DNA from: Chromatiales bacterium
GTDB taxonomy: Bacteria; Pseudomonadota; Gammaproteobacteria; Chromatiales; Chromatiaceae
Direction: 5' to 3'
Assembly (NCBI GenBank): GCA_028284585.1
Contig: JANQRK010000088.1
Span: 1-64,000, forward strand
Length of the DNA stretch: 64,000 nt
The translations under genes and the position numbers were made by a program. Below the pieces are notes generated by a model. That model was not told the DNA's origin. It ran no database searches and worked only from the letters and a program-made list of their open reading frames with translations. Below, piece after piece: positions 38,762 through 47,772 of the stretch (position 1 is its first letter; each line of letters opens with the position of its first letter).

Positions 38762-39148
38762 TCAGCCGATGGTATCTTTGAGCGCCTTGAGCGCACTAAC
38801 CCGTACGACAGTGGATGCCGGCTTTGCTGCAATCTTCATGGGTTCACCGGTGGCAGGGTTGCGGCCCATACGGGCCTTTCGGGCCGGTTTTCTCACCCGT
38901 CGAATCTTCACCCCGGTGTCGGGGATGGTGAACTCACCCGAGCCCCTCTTCTTCATATGGCTTTCGATCATGCCGCCCAAGGCGGCGAAGACACCGCCAA
39001 CTTCCTTTTTCGGGAGGCCGGTCTTTTCGGCGAGTGCCGCAATGATCTGAGTCTTGGTCTGCTTGGTGGTGATGGCCTTGACTGCCGGGACAGTGTTGGC
39101 CTTTCTCTTGGCCGCTGTTCTCTTTGCGACCTTCTTCTTAACTGCCAT
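38762..39148 (-). CDS. HU-like DNA-binding protein with lysine/alanine-rich N-terminal extension
   Basis: 128 residues. Residues 1-30 are very basic (MAVKKKVAKRTAAKRKANTV), similar to histone H1-like tails; residues 31-128 are an HU/IHF fold with KTQIIAALAEKTGLPKKEVG, FTIPDTGVKIRRVRKPARKA and the arm-like GRNPATGEPMKI. The combination is known for HU homologues in several proteobacteria and suggests a nucleoid protein with extra DNA contacts. AGGAGT lies before the ATG. Confidence 0.9.
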   Translation of the reverse strand: MAVKKKVAKRTAAKRKANTVPAVKAITTKQTKTQIIAALAEKTGLPKKEVGGVFAALGGMIESHMKKRGSGEFTIPDTGVKIRRVRKPARKARMGRNPATGEPMKIAAKPASTVVRVSALKALKDTIG

Positions 39149-39578
39149 GTAGGACTCCTAAAGCGATTGGTGGGAAACCGCAGAAAACATAGCATAGAAA
39201 AACATTCGCATTGCACAAATGTGCCTTGTTTTACACGCTCAATCGCAAAAAACTCCGCGCGAGTGTGCTAACAGTATGGGTAGATTCTGTTGGCAATCCG
39301 GCAGGGACTGCTTGGGTCTGTTGACTGGCTGCGCAAGCTTTTGCTGTCGCAAAGCTATTGCTGTGGCGCACTGCTTGTTTCATTGGGCGGTAGGCCATGT
39401 GCCTAGAGAGGTGCACCGAGGGTATGCTGCCGATCCAGGGCCTCAAGGTTGAACGGCATCGCCGATTCGGCTCTCTGAGCCGCCCCGGCACAGGGACCCT
39501 CAAGAACGCGCTGGTCAGGGTCGATAAGAGGCTGAGATATGCGGAATTCGTCCGCTCCAGCAAGGCACCATTAGACGC
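39149..39578. other. 430-base intergenic region between the HU-like and cNBD-rhodanese genes
   Basis: Left part should hold the HU promoter. Hairpins are visible at 39336-39356 (AGCTTT/AAAGCT) and 39468-39482 (CGGCTC/GAGCCG). A 61-codon frame at 39397-39582 ends in an ATGA overlap with the next gene and could couple its translation, but it has no recognisable protein family. Confidence 0.35.
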
Positions 39579-42500
39579 ATGAATACAGCCGCTCAAATGA
39601 CCGATTCGCCCTCCAGTGAGGAATTGTCAAAGCTTCGCGCCCTGGTACCCTTGCATACCTTGCCGGATGGAGTGTTCGACGAACTGGTCGAGGTGATTCG
39701 TATCGAGTCGCTGGCTAAGGGCAAGATGCTGTTCCAGAAAGGCGACACTGATCACGAAAACGTCTACCTGCTGGAGGGCAGGGTGTGCCTGCTGGAAGAT
39801 CGTTCAATTGTGGAGCAAGTTCGGGCCGGCAGTGACACGGCCCGCTTTCCAGTTGCCCACCAGTTGCCCAGGCAACATTCCGTACGTGCCGATTCCAAGG
39901 TGCGGGTCGCGCGCATCGACAGTCGCCGCCTCAGTGATCTGCTCGCGCGAGCTCAAAAAATCGATTACCAGGTAGCGGATTTTGATGCCGCTGAGCAAGA
40001 CGACTGGATGAGCCTGCTGTTGCAGTCGCCCGTGCTGCAACAAGTCCCGGCGGCAAACATCCAGCAGGTCATGATGAATGTCGAGCAGGTTGAGCATGCC
40101 AAAGGTGATGACCTGATTCGCCAAGGTGATCCCGGTGACTTCTACTACATGTTGACCCGTGGTCGCGTCGTCGTGCGCCGCGACAACGGCGATGGTAAGG
40201 GGCCGATCGAATTGGCGACGCTCGGCCCAGGTGACACCTTTGGCGAGGAAGCGCTGCTGTCGGATAGCCCGCGTAACTCAAGCGTTTCGATGTTGCAGGA
40301 TGGCGAGGTACTGCGGCTGAGCAAGGAACACTTCCTGCAACTGATCCACAATCCCCTGCTCGACCAGCTGAGTATGCAAGAAGCCCAGCGTAAGGTCGAA
40401 GAAGGTGCGATCTGGCTGGATCTGCGCAGCAGTGAGCAGTATGACGAGTCGCACCTTCCAGGTGCAATCAGCTCGCCTTTCGAATCCCTGCGCTACCAGG
40501 CCGCCAGTTTGGCACCGGATCGGCACTATATCCTGTGCAGCAATAGCGGCGGTCGGGCGATGGCCGGCGCCTTTTTGCTGGTGGAACGCGGCTTCGATGT
40601 CTCGGTGCTGCGCGGTGGGCTCAGGCAGCAGTCGCTGGAAGCCGCCAATACGGACGGCGCTGCGGAGGACGCCACGGTGGACGATGTGGCGGCGCAGGCG
40701 CGGATTCGCGAAGCCGAGGCGCGTGCGATTGCGCTCGAGGACCGATTGAAGGAGATTGAGCGCGATCAGGAGAATGTTACTCAGGAGCGTGAGCAACATC
40801 TGCAGATGGTCTCTGAGGCCGTTGATAAGGCCAAGCGCAAGCTGGCAGAAACCGAGGCACAAAAGCGGGACGCATTGGCGGCGGAGCAAAAAGCCTACGC
40901 CGAGATGGAGCAGCTCACCAGCAGTCTGGAGGCGCTGGAGAGTGAACGCAGCTCACTACGCGACCGAATGTCCGAGATCGAAGGCTTGGATCAGCATATG
41001 CAGAAACGTCTCGCCAAGGCGGAGCGAGAATTGATCGGTGAGCGCGAACGCGCTGAATCAGCCACCAGTAGTCTCGAGGAGTTGTCACAGCGTCTTTCGG
41101 AGGTAGCCGAAAAACGCGAGCAAGAGCGTGAGCAGCACGCGCGCGAGCTCGGCGAACTCAAGGAAGAGATGACTGCGCTGCAGGTAGAGCTGGAGCAGAG
41201 CCGCCTAGACATGGGCGAGTTACGCGAGAAATTGGCCGAGCGGCTGGCAGGCGCCACGATTGCTGATGCCCAAACCAGCGATTTGCAACAGCGTGTAGCC
41301 GAGGCAGATCAGGTGCGTCAGACGCTGGAATCCGAGCGCGACACTCTGCAGGCAGAGGTTGAAGCCATGCGAGGCCGACTTGAGCGCCAGCAAACTGAGC
41401 ATGAACACCAGCGCGGGCTGCCCGACGAGCGGCACGCGGATCTGCAGCTTGAGTGCGAGGCGTTGGGCGCCAAGTTGAACCAGCAGATCGACGATCACGA
41501 GCGGCAACAGGCGGAGTCGAACGAGCGCTTGGCGTCGGTTCAGGCGGAACTGGAGGATGCCGTTTCACAGCGCGAATCGGCCCAGCGCGATTTGGCTGAC
41601 GTGTGCGCCCGAATGACGACGTTGGAGAATGAGCACTCGGAGCTACAGACGCAGCTCGATACGGATGATCCGGCCGCTGGTGATGCGCTTGAGCAGGCGC
41701 AAGCTCAACTGCAAGAGCTGGAGCAACAGCTTGTGTCCAGAGAGCAGGAGCTAGCTCGGTTGCGCGAGGAATCGCAGCGACTGCAAGCCGAGAAGGATGA
41801 ACTCGCAACTAAGTTGTCCAGTGAGCATGCAGCTACAGACGAGGCGACCGCCATGCTGCGGGCCGAAATCGACGAGCTCAATCACCGGCTCGAGGGCCGC
41901 GAGCAGGCACTCAGCGCGGCACAGGAAGATCAGGCTGAGTTGATTGAGGCACTGAATAGTGCCGGTGCCGCCCGGGAGGCACTGCAGCTCGCGGTCAATG
42001 AGAAAGACGATGAACAGGCACGCCTGGTCGATCTGGAGAATAAGGTTGCGGAGGCCTTGCGGACACAGCAGAGCGATCTGCTTGCGCATGAGCAGGAGCA
42101 GCATCGACTGCAAGAGCAACTCGCTGCAGAGATGAAGCAACGCAGCGTATTGCAGGACGAAGTCGAACAGCTCAAGCAGCTGCGAGACGCCGCTCTCGAG
42201 GGGGACGCGAATGACAGTAAATTGCGAACCGAATGTGAGACGCTGCGCGGCGAGCTAGAAAAACGTGATAGCGAAGTCGAGAGGCTGCGCAGTGTGCTCG
42301 AAGAACACGTCGACCAGATTCGTGCTGCACAGAACGGCGGCCGAGACGATGCGACTGATGCCACTGAGGTATCCGCACTGCGCGCCGAGTTGGACATGGT
42401 GCGTGATCAGGCGATTCGTGATGTGGCTCAGTTGCGTGAACAACTTGCCGCGGCTGATACGCAAAAGCGCCGCCTGCAGCAGGCCGACGAGCGCGAGGCT

Positions 42501-42968
42501 GTCTCGCATGAAGTAATGCGCCAACGCATCGAGGCACTGGAGTCCGCGTTGTCAGAGCGCCAGCGTCTGTTGGCAGAGGCTGAGGAGTCACGACACATGC
42601 TCGAGGATGCGATCGAGGACACGAACCAGCGGCTCGATGACCTCACTCGCGAACTCGAAAAAGCTCAAGTCGAGGCCGACGAAGCGGTAATGGCTAGACG
42701 CGAGGTGGAGAAAGCGCGGGATCAGTTACAGCAGGCCTTGCATAAGCAGCGGGATGATGCCGAAGAGCACAGAGAGACCGATTTGCGCGATGAGCGGTTC
42801 AAGCTTAGCAAAGGGCCAATTGGTATCGATAGCGTGGCCCCTCCGCCACGGCATTGGCTTTCAGCTCTGCTCGGTGCTGGCTTGGTCTTAGCGGCACTTG
42901 AAGCAATCAGCTTCCTGACGGGTCATGGCGAACTTTTCGCAGTTTTGCTGCGCTTATCTGGACAGTGA
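39579..42968 (+). CDS. tail-anchored protein with two cyclic-nucleotide-binding domains, rhodanese domain and long coiled coil
   Basis: 1129 residues. Two cNBD-fold domains (about 22-125 and 145-258); the second keeps a phosphate-binding-cassette pattern FGEEALLSDSPRNSSV with Arg232. A rhodanese domain follows (about 262-350) with an active-site-like loop CSNSGGRA (Cys320). Residues about 368-1075 are almost continuous heptad-like, Glu/Gln/Arg/Leu-rich coiled coil, and a single transmembrane helix lies near 1093-1113. The soluble part is therefore cytoplasmic and membrane-tethered. cNBD-rhodanese fusions occur in sulfur bacteria, but the long coil is unusual. There is no Shine-Dalgarno sequence before the ATG. 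Confidence 0.85.
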   Translation: MNTAAQMTDSPSSEELSKLRALVPLHTLPDGVFDELVEVIRIESLAKGKMLFQKGDTDHENVYLLEGRVCLLEDRSIVEQVRAGSDTARFPVAHQLPRQHSVRADSKVRVARIDSRRLSDLLARAQKIDYQVADFDAAEQDDWMSLLLQSPVLQQVPAANIQQVMMNVEQVEHAKGDDLIRQGDPGDFYYMLTRGRVVVRRDNGDGKGPIELATLGPGDTFGEEALLSDSPRNSSVSMLQDGEVLRLSKEHFLQLIHNPLLDQLSMQEAQRKVEEGAIWLDLRSSEQYDESHLPGAISSPFESLRYQAASLAPDRHYILCSNSGGRAMAGAFLLVERGFDVSVLRGGLRQQSLEAANTDGAAEDATVDDVAAQARIREAEARAIALEDRLKEIERDQENVTQEREQHLQMVSEAVDKAKRKLAETEAQKRDALAAEQKAYAEMEQLTSSLEALESERSSLRDRMSEIEGLDQHMQKRLAKAERELIGERERAESATSSLEELSQRLSEVAEKREQEREQHARELGELKEEMTALQVELEQSRLDMGELREKLAERLAGATIADAQTSDLQQRVAEADQVRQTLESERDTLQAEVEAMRGRLERQQTEHEHQRGLPDERHADLQLECEALGAKLNQQIDDHERQQAESNERLASVQAELEDAVSQRESAQRDLADVCARMTTLENEHSELQTQLDTDDPAAGDALEQAQAQLQELEQQLVSREQELARLREESQRLQAEKDELATKLSSEHAATDEATAMLRAEIDELNHRLEGREQALSAAQEDQAELIEALNSAGAAREALQLAVNEKDDEQARLVDLENKVAEALRTQQSDLLAHEQEQHRLQEQLAAEMKQRSVLQDEVEQLKQLRDAALEGDANDSKLRTECETLRGELEKRDSEVERLRSVLEEHVDQIRAAQNGGRDDATDATEVSALRAELDMVRDQAIRDVAQLREQLAAADTQKRRLQQADEREAVSHEVMRQRIEALESALSERQRLLAEAEESRHMLEDAIEDTNQRLDDLTRELEKAQVEADEAVMARREVEKARDQLQQALHKQRDDAEEHRETDLRDERFKLSKGPIGIDSVAPPPRHWLSALLGAGLVLAALEAISFLTGHGELFAVLLRLSGQ

Positions 42969-43139
42969 GTCGTCCACCGTCTGCATACCGCAACGGCTGG
43001 GGAGTGGCTGAAGGGTCAGTATTCCGAGCCAGGCGATGAATTTGTTCGATGCGCCCTGCATGGCGTATTTTCCGGCCGTCAGAAGATGATTACCGAGACG
43101 GCCCGTGCGTTGGGCGGTTCTTGGTGTCGATGCAAGCCG

Positions 43140-43162
43140 GCGTAAGCGATGGCTGCTTACGC
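43140..43162. terminator. hairpin between the coiled-coil gene and the 67-residue gene
   Basis: GCGTAAGC (43140-43147) and GCTTACGC (43155-43162) form an 8-bp perfect stem with a 7-base loop. It lies about 23 bases past the stop of the minus-strand gene at 43185. No T-run follows on either strand, so termination is only a possibility. Confidence 0.35.
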
Positions 43163-43184
43163 TCTCGGCTGCCTCGATCCTCGG

Positions 43185-43388
43185 TCAGTCGTCGATTGGG
43201 GCGGTCTCAAGCGATGTCAAGAGTGCGTCGGGGAATTGTCGCACAGGGTTCTGAATCAGCGTGGCTTCGTCAACTGTCAAGAGACGTAACCTGGGGGTAG
43301 GTGCAACCTGCGGGTCGACCGCCAGCGAGCTGCTGTGCTGCTCGGCCCCAATGATCTCACCAGTAGACATGTCGAACTCTGTAACCAT
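43185..43388 (-). CDS. small protein of unknown function
   Basis: 67 residues, MVTEFDMSTGEIIGAEQ at the start, a proline-rich middle and a C-terminal acidic end (LETAPIDD). A strong ribosome binding site (CGGAGGA, 5 bases before the ATG at 43388) is the main evidence that it is translated. No signal peptide, membrane segment or cysteine motif. I do not recognise the family. It lies between convergent and same-strand genes with no obvious operon partner. Confidence 0.5.
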   Translation of the reverse strand: MVTEFDMSTGEIIGAEQHSSSLAVDPQVAPTPRLRLLTVDEATLIQNPVRQFPDALLTSLETAPIDD

Positions 43389-43487
43389 GTGTTCCTCCGT
43401 CATCGAGCTGCGGCACCCTGAGATAGGGCAGTACCGTAGCGCCAGTAACGATGTTGGCCTAACAAGTTTATCGGCATCCACTGCCAC

Positions 43488-43511
43488 GCCTTGAAAATGC
43501 CTGTTCAAGGC
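43488..43511 (-). terminator. hairpin downstream of the aldo-keto reductase gene
   Basis: GCCTTGAA (43488-43495) and TTCAAGGC (43504-43511) form a perfect 8-bp stem with an 8-base loop, 43 bases past the stop of the minus-strand aldo-keto reductase gene. No clear T-run follows, so the call is tentative. Confidence 0.35.
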
Positions 43512-43553
43512 TACTTACCCCTCGATGACAGCGGCCGATCGAGCCCCGAGGAC

Positions 43554-44597
43554 TCACGGGCTGGGGTTGGGATGGCGTTGGTGTATGGCCTCGATTGCAG
43601 TGGTCAACTCATCCGTCAACGTAAGCTGCACGCTATCGATATTGTCATGCAGCTGCTGCAATGTCGTTGCGCCAATAATATTGCTGGTCACGAACGGGCG
43701 GTCTGTGACGAAGGCGAGCGCCATTCGAGCTGGATCGATCGCGTGCTCCCGCGCCAGCATCACATAGTCTTGGGTTGCGCCCTGTGCCTGAGGGTTCGAG
43801 TAGCGGTCGTAGTCCGGATAGCGGGTCAGCCGAGCACCGGTTGGCCGCTTGCCTGACAGGTATTTACCCGATAGGACGCCGAAACCGAGCGGCGAATAGG
43901 CCAAGAGCCCGACGCGCTCACGGTGGCTGACTTCGGCTAGCCCGATCTCGAATGTTCGGTTGAGCAGGCTGTAGGGGTTCTGAATTGAGACCACGCGCGG
44001 CAGTTGGTGCGAGGCCGCGAGTGCGAGGTATTGCATCAATCCCCAGGGTGTTTCGTTGGATACACCGATATGGCGGATCTTTCCACTGGTGACCAACTCG
44101 TCGAGAGCCTGCAGCGTTTCGAGAATCGGGGCGACTTCGGTATCGTCTTCATGCTGGTAACCGAGACGGCCGAACATGTTGGTGCGGCGTTCAGGCCAGT
44201 GGAGCTGATAGAGATCGATCGTGTCGGTTTGCAGCCGACGCAGGCTATCGTCCACCGCGGCCCGGATATTGGTCCGATCGAGATGGTTGTTGCCACCGCG
44301 GATATAGGGGAGCCAGTCGCGGCCTGGCCCGGCAACCTTGCTGGCGATAATCACTCTGTCGCGCACGCTGCGTTGCTGCAGCCAACGACCGATGATGGAT
44401 TCTGTGTCTCCCATCGTCTCGCGACACGGCGGAACGGGGTACATCTCAGCGGTATCAATGAAATTGATCCCGGCGTCTAAGGCCATATCGAGTTGCGCGT
44501 AGGCCTCCCGCTCGGTGTTTTGTTCTCCATAGGTCATGGTGCCGAGGCAAAGTACGCTGACATTCAGTTCGGTGCCGGGCAATTGTCGGTACCGCAT
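43554..44597 (-). CDS. aldo-keto reductase (Tas-like)
   Basis: 347 residues, the usual length of Tas/YdhF-type NADPH reductases. GTMTYGEQNTEREAYAQLD, the catalytic Asp/Tyr region FIDTAEMYPVPP, the lysine in VIIASKVAGPG, the histidine in LYQLHWPERR and the NADP-binding FVTSNIIGATTLQQL are all present. The natural substrate cannot be inferred. The start at 44597 follows GAGGAGG on the minus strand; mobile element copy 3 lies 36 bases upstream of it. Confidence 0.92.
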   Translation of the reverse strand: MRYRQLPGTELNVSVLCLGTMTYGEQNTEREAYAQLDMALDAGINFIDTAEMYPVPPCRETMGDTESIIGRWLQQRSVRDRVIIASKVAGPGRDWLPYIRGGNNHLDRTNIRAAVDDSLRRLQTDTIDLYQLHWPERRTNMFGRLGYQHEDDTEVAPILETLQALDELVTSGKIRHIGVSNETPWGLMQYLALAASHQLPRVVSIQNPYSLLNRTFEIGLAEVSHRERVGLLAYSPLGFGVLSGKYLSGKRPTGARLTRYPDYDRYSNPQAQGATQDYVMLAREHAIDPARMALAFVTDRPFVTSNIIGATTLQQLHDNIDSVQLTLTDELTTAIEAIHQRHPNPSP

Positions 44598-44637
44598 TTT
44601 GTGGCCTCCTCTGAGCTTGCTGGTCTAGAGATTCTAG

Positions 44638-44784
44638 GGAAGCTGAACAAGTCCTTCCTGGACTTCTCACAGCACGCTGCGGTGCAAATGTGATTTGCAC
44701 CTAGCTTCAAAATCAACCGCTTACCGCGGTCACAATGGCGGCACATCCCTGTGTCGCAAGAACCTCTGAATTTTCAGAGGTTCC
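44638..44784 (+). mobile_element. hairpin-chain MITE-like element, copy 3
   Basis: 147 bases flanked by CTAG at 44634-44637 and 44785-44788. Ends GGAAGCTGAA and (complement) GGAACCTCTGAA. It carries AAGTCC/GGACTT, CAG/CTG with loop CACG, GGTGCAAAT/ATTTGCACC with loop GTG, ACCGC/GCGGT with loop TTACC, GGCACA/TGTGTC with loop TCCC and a terminal GAACCTCTGAA/TTCAGAGGTTC hairpin. The outer part of the fourth stem is damaged compared with copies 1 and 2. It lies in the divergent promoter region between the aldo-keto reductase and DjlA-like genes. Confidence 0.85.
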
Positions 44785-44910
44785 CTAGGGAATTCTGGGG
44801 TGCCCCGCGGTCCGGTCATCTAATGTAGCTGACTTGCGGGTCGACTGCGCGTGGATGCTAACCTGTCGTCGACGGGCACTTGGTGTGGCTCGACGAGGAG
44901 AGATGGCGCA

Positions 44911-45720
44911 GTGAGCTGGTGGGGAAAACTCGTTGGTGGGGCCTTTGGGTTCATGCTTGGCGGCCCATTGGGGGCACTGCTGGGGGCTGCACTCGGCCAT
45001 AACTTCGACCGTGGCCTGAAGGTGCTGCCCGACGATATCGGCCTTGCCGAGGGCGACCGCGAGCGCGTGCAGATGGCGTTTTTTACAGCCACTTTCGCCG
45101 TCATGGGCCGGGTCGCGAAGGCCGATGGTCGGGTCAGTCCGGAAGAGATCCGAATGGCCGAACAGATCATGGCGCAGATGTCGCTGGATGAAGCCAGGCG
45201 CAAGGCCGCGATCAAGTTGTTCCAACAGGGGAAGGCGAGCGACTTTGATCTGGATGCTGTGCTCGAGCAGTTCCGCCGCGAATGTCATGGTCGTCGTACG
45301 CTGATCGCCATGTTTATTGAGATTCAGCTGCAAGCGGCCTATGCCGATGGGCAACTCGACCGGGCAGAGGATCGGCTGTTGTTGGATATCTGCACCCGCC
45401 TGGGTTTGTCGGAGTTTGACTACCGTCGTCTCGAGCGAATGCTCCGGGCACGATACGGCTTCGGCAGCCGGGCTGGCGGGCAACAGGGCCGCGCCGTGCC
45501 GCCCAAGCGAGGTGTCGCAGACGCCTACCAAGTGCTGGGCGTAGATCGTGAGGCGAGTGACGCGGAGATCAAACGGGCCTATCGCCGTTTACTCAGTCAG
45601 CATCACCCGGACAAATTGGTCTCGAAAGGGTTGCCGGAAGAAATGATGAAGGTTGCAGCGCAAAAAACCCATGAAATTCGCCAGGCCTATGAGCGTATTC
45701 GCGAGGCACGCGGCCATTAG
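44911..45720 (+). CDS. djlA: DjlA-like membrane co-chaperone
   Basis: 269 residues: an N-terminal glycine-rich transmembrane segment (VGGAFGFMLGGPLGALLGAA), a TerB-like helical domain (AVMGRVAKADGRVSPEEIRM, LQAAYADGQLDRAEDRLLL) and a C-terminal J domain with VLGVDREASDAEIKRAYRRL and the HPD motif (SQHHPDKLV). This is the layout of DjlA, which stimulates DnaK from the membrane. The GTG at 44911 follows GAGGAGAG; mobile element copy 3 ends 123 bases upstream. Confidence 0.92.
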   Translation: MSWWGKLVGGAFGFMLGGPLGALLGAALGHNFDRGLKVLPDDIGLAEGDRERVQMAFFTATFAVMGRVAKADGRVSPEEIRMAEQIMAQMSLDEARRKAAIKLFQQGKASDFDLDAVLEQFRRECHGRRTLIAMFIEIQLQAAYADGQLDRAEDRLLLDICTRLGLSEFDYRRLERMLRARYGFGSRAGGQQGRAVPPKRGVADAYQVLGVDREASDAEIKRAYRRLLSQHHPDKLVSKGLPEEMMKVAAQKTHEIRQAYERIREARGH

Positions 45721-45842
45721 AGCCCAGCGACTAGAGCCGCGTTGGCTTAGACATAGACTCGTCTGTAGGTGTCGCATCGGCTGGGGTGGGCTGTGTAGCG
45801 AAGTTCAATTCATTCCTCGTCAAATGGCCCGTTTACGGTAGT

Positions 45843-47714
45843 TCAGTCGTGCCGATCGACGCCGAGTTTCTTCATCCGTGAGCGCAAGGTGCTGGCCGGC
45901 AGATCCAAGATCTCTGCGGCACCGCCCTTGCCGGCGATGGTCCAGTCGGTGTGCTGTAGTACATGCCGGATGTACCTTGCCTCGTTCTCGGCAAGACTGA
46001 TGAACCTGTCCGGCAGTTCGGGCATCGGCTGCGGTTGATTGACCAGCTCAGGCGCTGCGTTGATACCAGAGTGAACCAAGTGGGGCGCGATGGGGACTAC
46101 TTGGTCCCGCGCCAGAATAGCCGCTCGTTCGATCACGTTCTGCAGTTCTCGGATGTTGCCAGGCCAGTGATACGAAAGTAATAGCTGCATACCGTCCTCG
46201 GATACTCGGCTGAAGCTGCGTCCCTGAGCGCGTGCTTGGTCGGACAGAAACTTAGTGACCAACAGAGGAATGTCTTCGCGCCGGTCGCGTAGTGGGGGCA
46301 CAGTCAGCGGGAACACGTTCAGGCGGTAGAATAGATCCATGCGGAAGTTCCCTTCTTCTACCATCGCCACGAGGTCGCGGTTGGTTGCAGCTATTACGCG
46401 TACGTCGACCTTGATCGAGGTCTCGGACCCGAGTCGGCTGATTTCGTGCTCCTGCAGCACGCGCAACAGCTTGACTTGCGCATCTAGTGGGAGCTCGCCT
46501 ACCTCGTCAAGAAAGATGGTCCCACCGTCGGCCAGCTCGAAATGCCCCTGGCGCTGTCGCGAGGCACCGGTGAATGCTCCCTTTTCATGTCCGAACAGCT
46601 CGCTTTCGATCAGGGTCGGCGTGATCGCGCCACAGTTCACCTTGATCAGCGGTCGATCGCGGCGTGGGCTGAGATCGTGGATCGCGCGTGCGATGGCCTC
46701 CTTGCCGGTACCCGACTCGCCGATGATCAACACAGAGCTATTGGTCGGTGCCACTTGGTCGACTTGGTTGAGTACCTCTTTCAATGTGGGGCTCTCGCCA
46801 ACGATGCTGTCGAAGCGTCCTTCGTTGCGCACCTCGGCTTGCAGGTAGGCATTCTCGGCTTGCAGTCGGTCACGCAGCCGCTCGACCTCGGCCAGGGCGT
46901 CGCGTAATTGGTGCTCCTGGCGTTTGCGCTGTGTGATGTCGCGGAACGCCAGGACCGCTCCCTGCACCTCACTGGCGCGTGTGATGGGTGTGCAGGTCCA
47001 GCTGGCCGCGAAATGATCACCCGTATGTCGCCAGAAGACATCGCCATCGCTTTGTTTGGCGATCCCCTGTTTCAGGGTTTGGTAGATCCCGGTCTCGATG
47101 AAGTGGTACGGGCTGCCGTCCCAGCGGGCGTACAAGTGGAGTTCATGCAGCGAATGGCCGATCAGGGCCTCCTTTGGATACCCGGTTAACTGTATTGCAG
47201 CCGGGTTCGCGAAGGTGATGTTGCCGTCGAGGTCCAGGCCGTAGATCCCGTCGCCAACCGAGTCCAGGATTGGTTGATTGGCCGCTTCGAGCTGCCGGTT
47301 TCGCTCCGCCAGTTCGATCCGCAGGCGCGCGATCGTCAGATGGGTGCCGACCCGCGCGATTACCTCCTCGGCTTGAAACGGCTTGGCGATGTAATCGACG
47401 GCACCCATCGAGAGGCCCTTGATCTTGTCGTCGATATCATCCAAAGCGGACAGAAAGATGACCGCGATGTCGCGCGTCTCTGGGTTCTCCTTGAGTCGGG
47501 TGCAGGTCTCGAAGCCATCGATCCCGGTCATTAGGATGTCGAGCAGAATCAGGTCGGGTTGCGCCCATTGGGCGACCTTCAGCGCGTCTTCACCACTTTT
47601 GGCCACCAACAACTTGTGCCCGAGGCCCTTCAAGGTCCCAAACAATAGCTGCAGATTGGTCGGGTTATCGTCGACCAGCAGAATGGTGCTGTTGTGCGCT
47701 TGCGGCGGGTTCAA
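45843..47714 (-). CDS. sigma-54-dependent response regulator with PAS domain
   Basis: 623 residues: receiver (ILLVDDNPTNLQLLF; Asp59 in LILLDILMTGIDG), PAS domain at about 145-270 (ILDSVGDGIYGLDLDGNITF), AAA+ domain with GESGTGKE and the GAFTGA loop, and a Fis-type helix-turn-helix at the end (AEILDLPASTLRSRMKKLG). Such proteins combine phosphorylation with a second cytoplasmic sensor to drive sigma-54 promoters. It lies 58 bases downstream of the hybrid kinase gene on the same strand, so the two probably form a two-component system. Confidence 0.93.
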   Translation of the reverse strand: MNPPQAHNSTILLVDDNPTNLQLLFGTLKGLGHKLLVAKSGEDALKVAQWAQPDLILLDILMTGIDGFETCTRLKENPETRDIAVIFLSALDDIDDKIKGLSMGAVDYIAKPFQAEEVIARVGTHLTIARLRIELAERNRQLEAANQPILDSVGDGIYGLDLDGNITFANPAAIQLTGYPKEALIGHSLHELHLYARWDGSPYHFIETGIYQTLKQGIAKQSDGDVFWRHTGDHFAASWTCTPITRASEVQGAVLAFRDITQRKRQEHQLRDALAEVERLRDRLQAENAYLQAEVRNEGRFDSIVGESPTLKEVLNQVDQVAPTNSSVLIIGESGTGKEAIARAIHDLSPRRDRPLIKVNCGAITPTLIESELFGHEKGAFTGASRQRQGHFELADGGTIFLDEVGELPLDAQVKLLRVLQEHEISRLGSETSIKVDVRVIAATNRDLVAMVEEGNFRMDLFYRLNVFPLTVPPLRDRREDIPLLVTKFLSDQARAQGRSFSRVSEDGMQLLLSYHWPGNIRELQNVIERAAILARDQVVPIAPHLVHSGINAAPELVNQPQPMPELPDRFISLAENEARYIRHVLQHTDWTIAGKGGAAEILDLPASTLRSRMKKLGVDRHD

Positions 47715-47772
47715 TGAGCTGCTGCGGCGTGCAGATGGTCTGCTGAATGATAGGAGAAAAGCTGGACGGTTG

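Noticed and set aside
39397-39582. 61-codon frame ending with an ATGA overlap with the cNBD-rhodanese gene
   Set aside because: The overlap is suggestive, but the protein has no family features; kept only as a remark in the gap entry.
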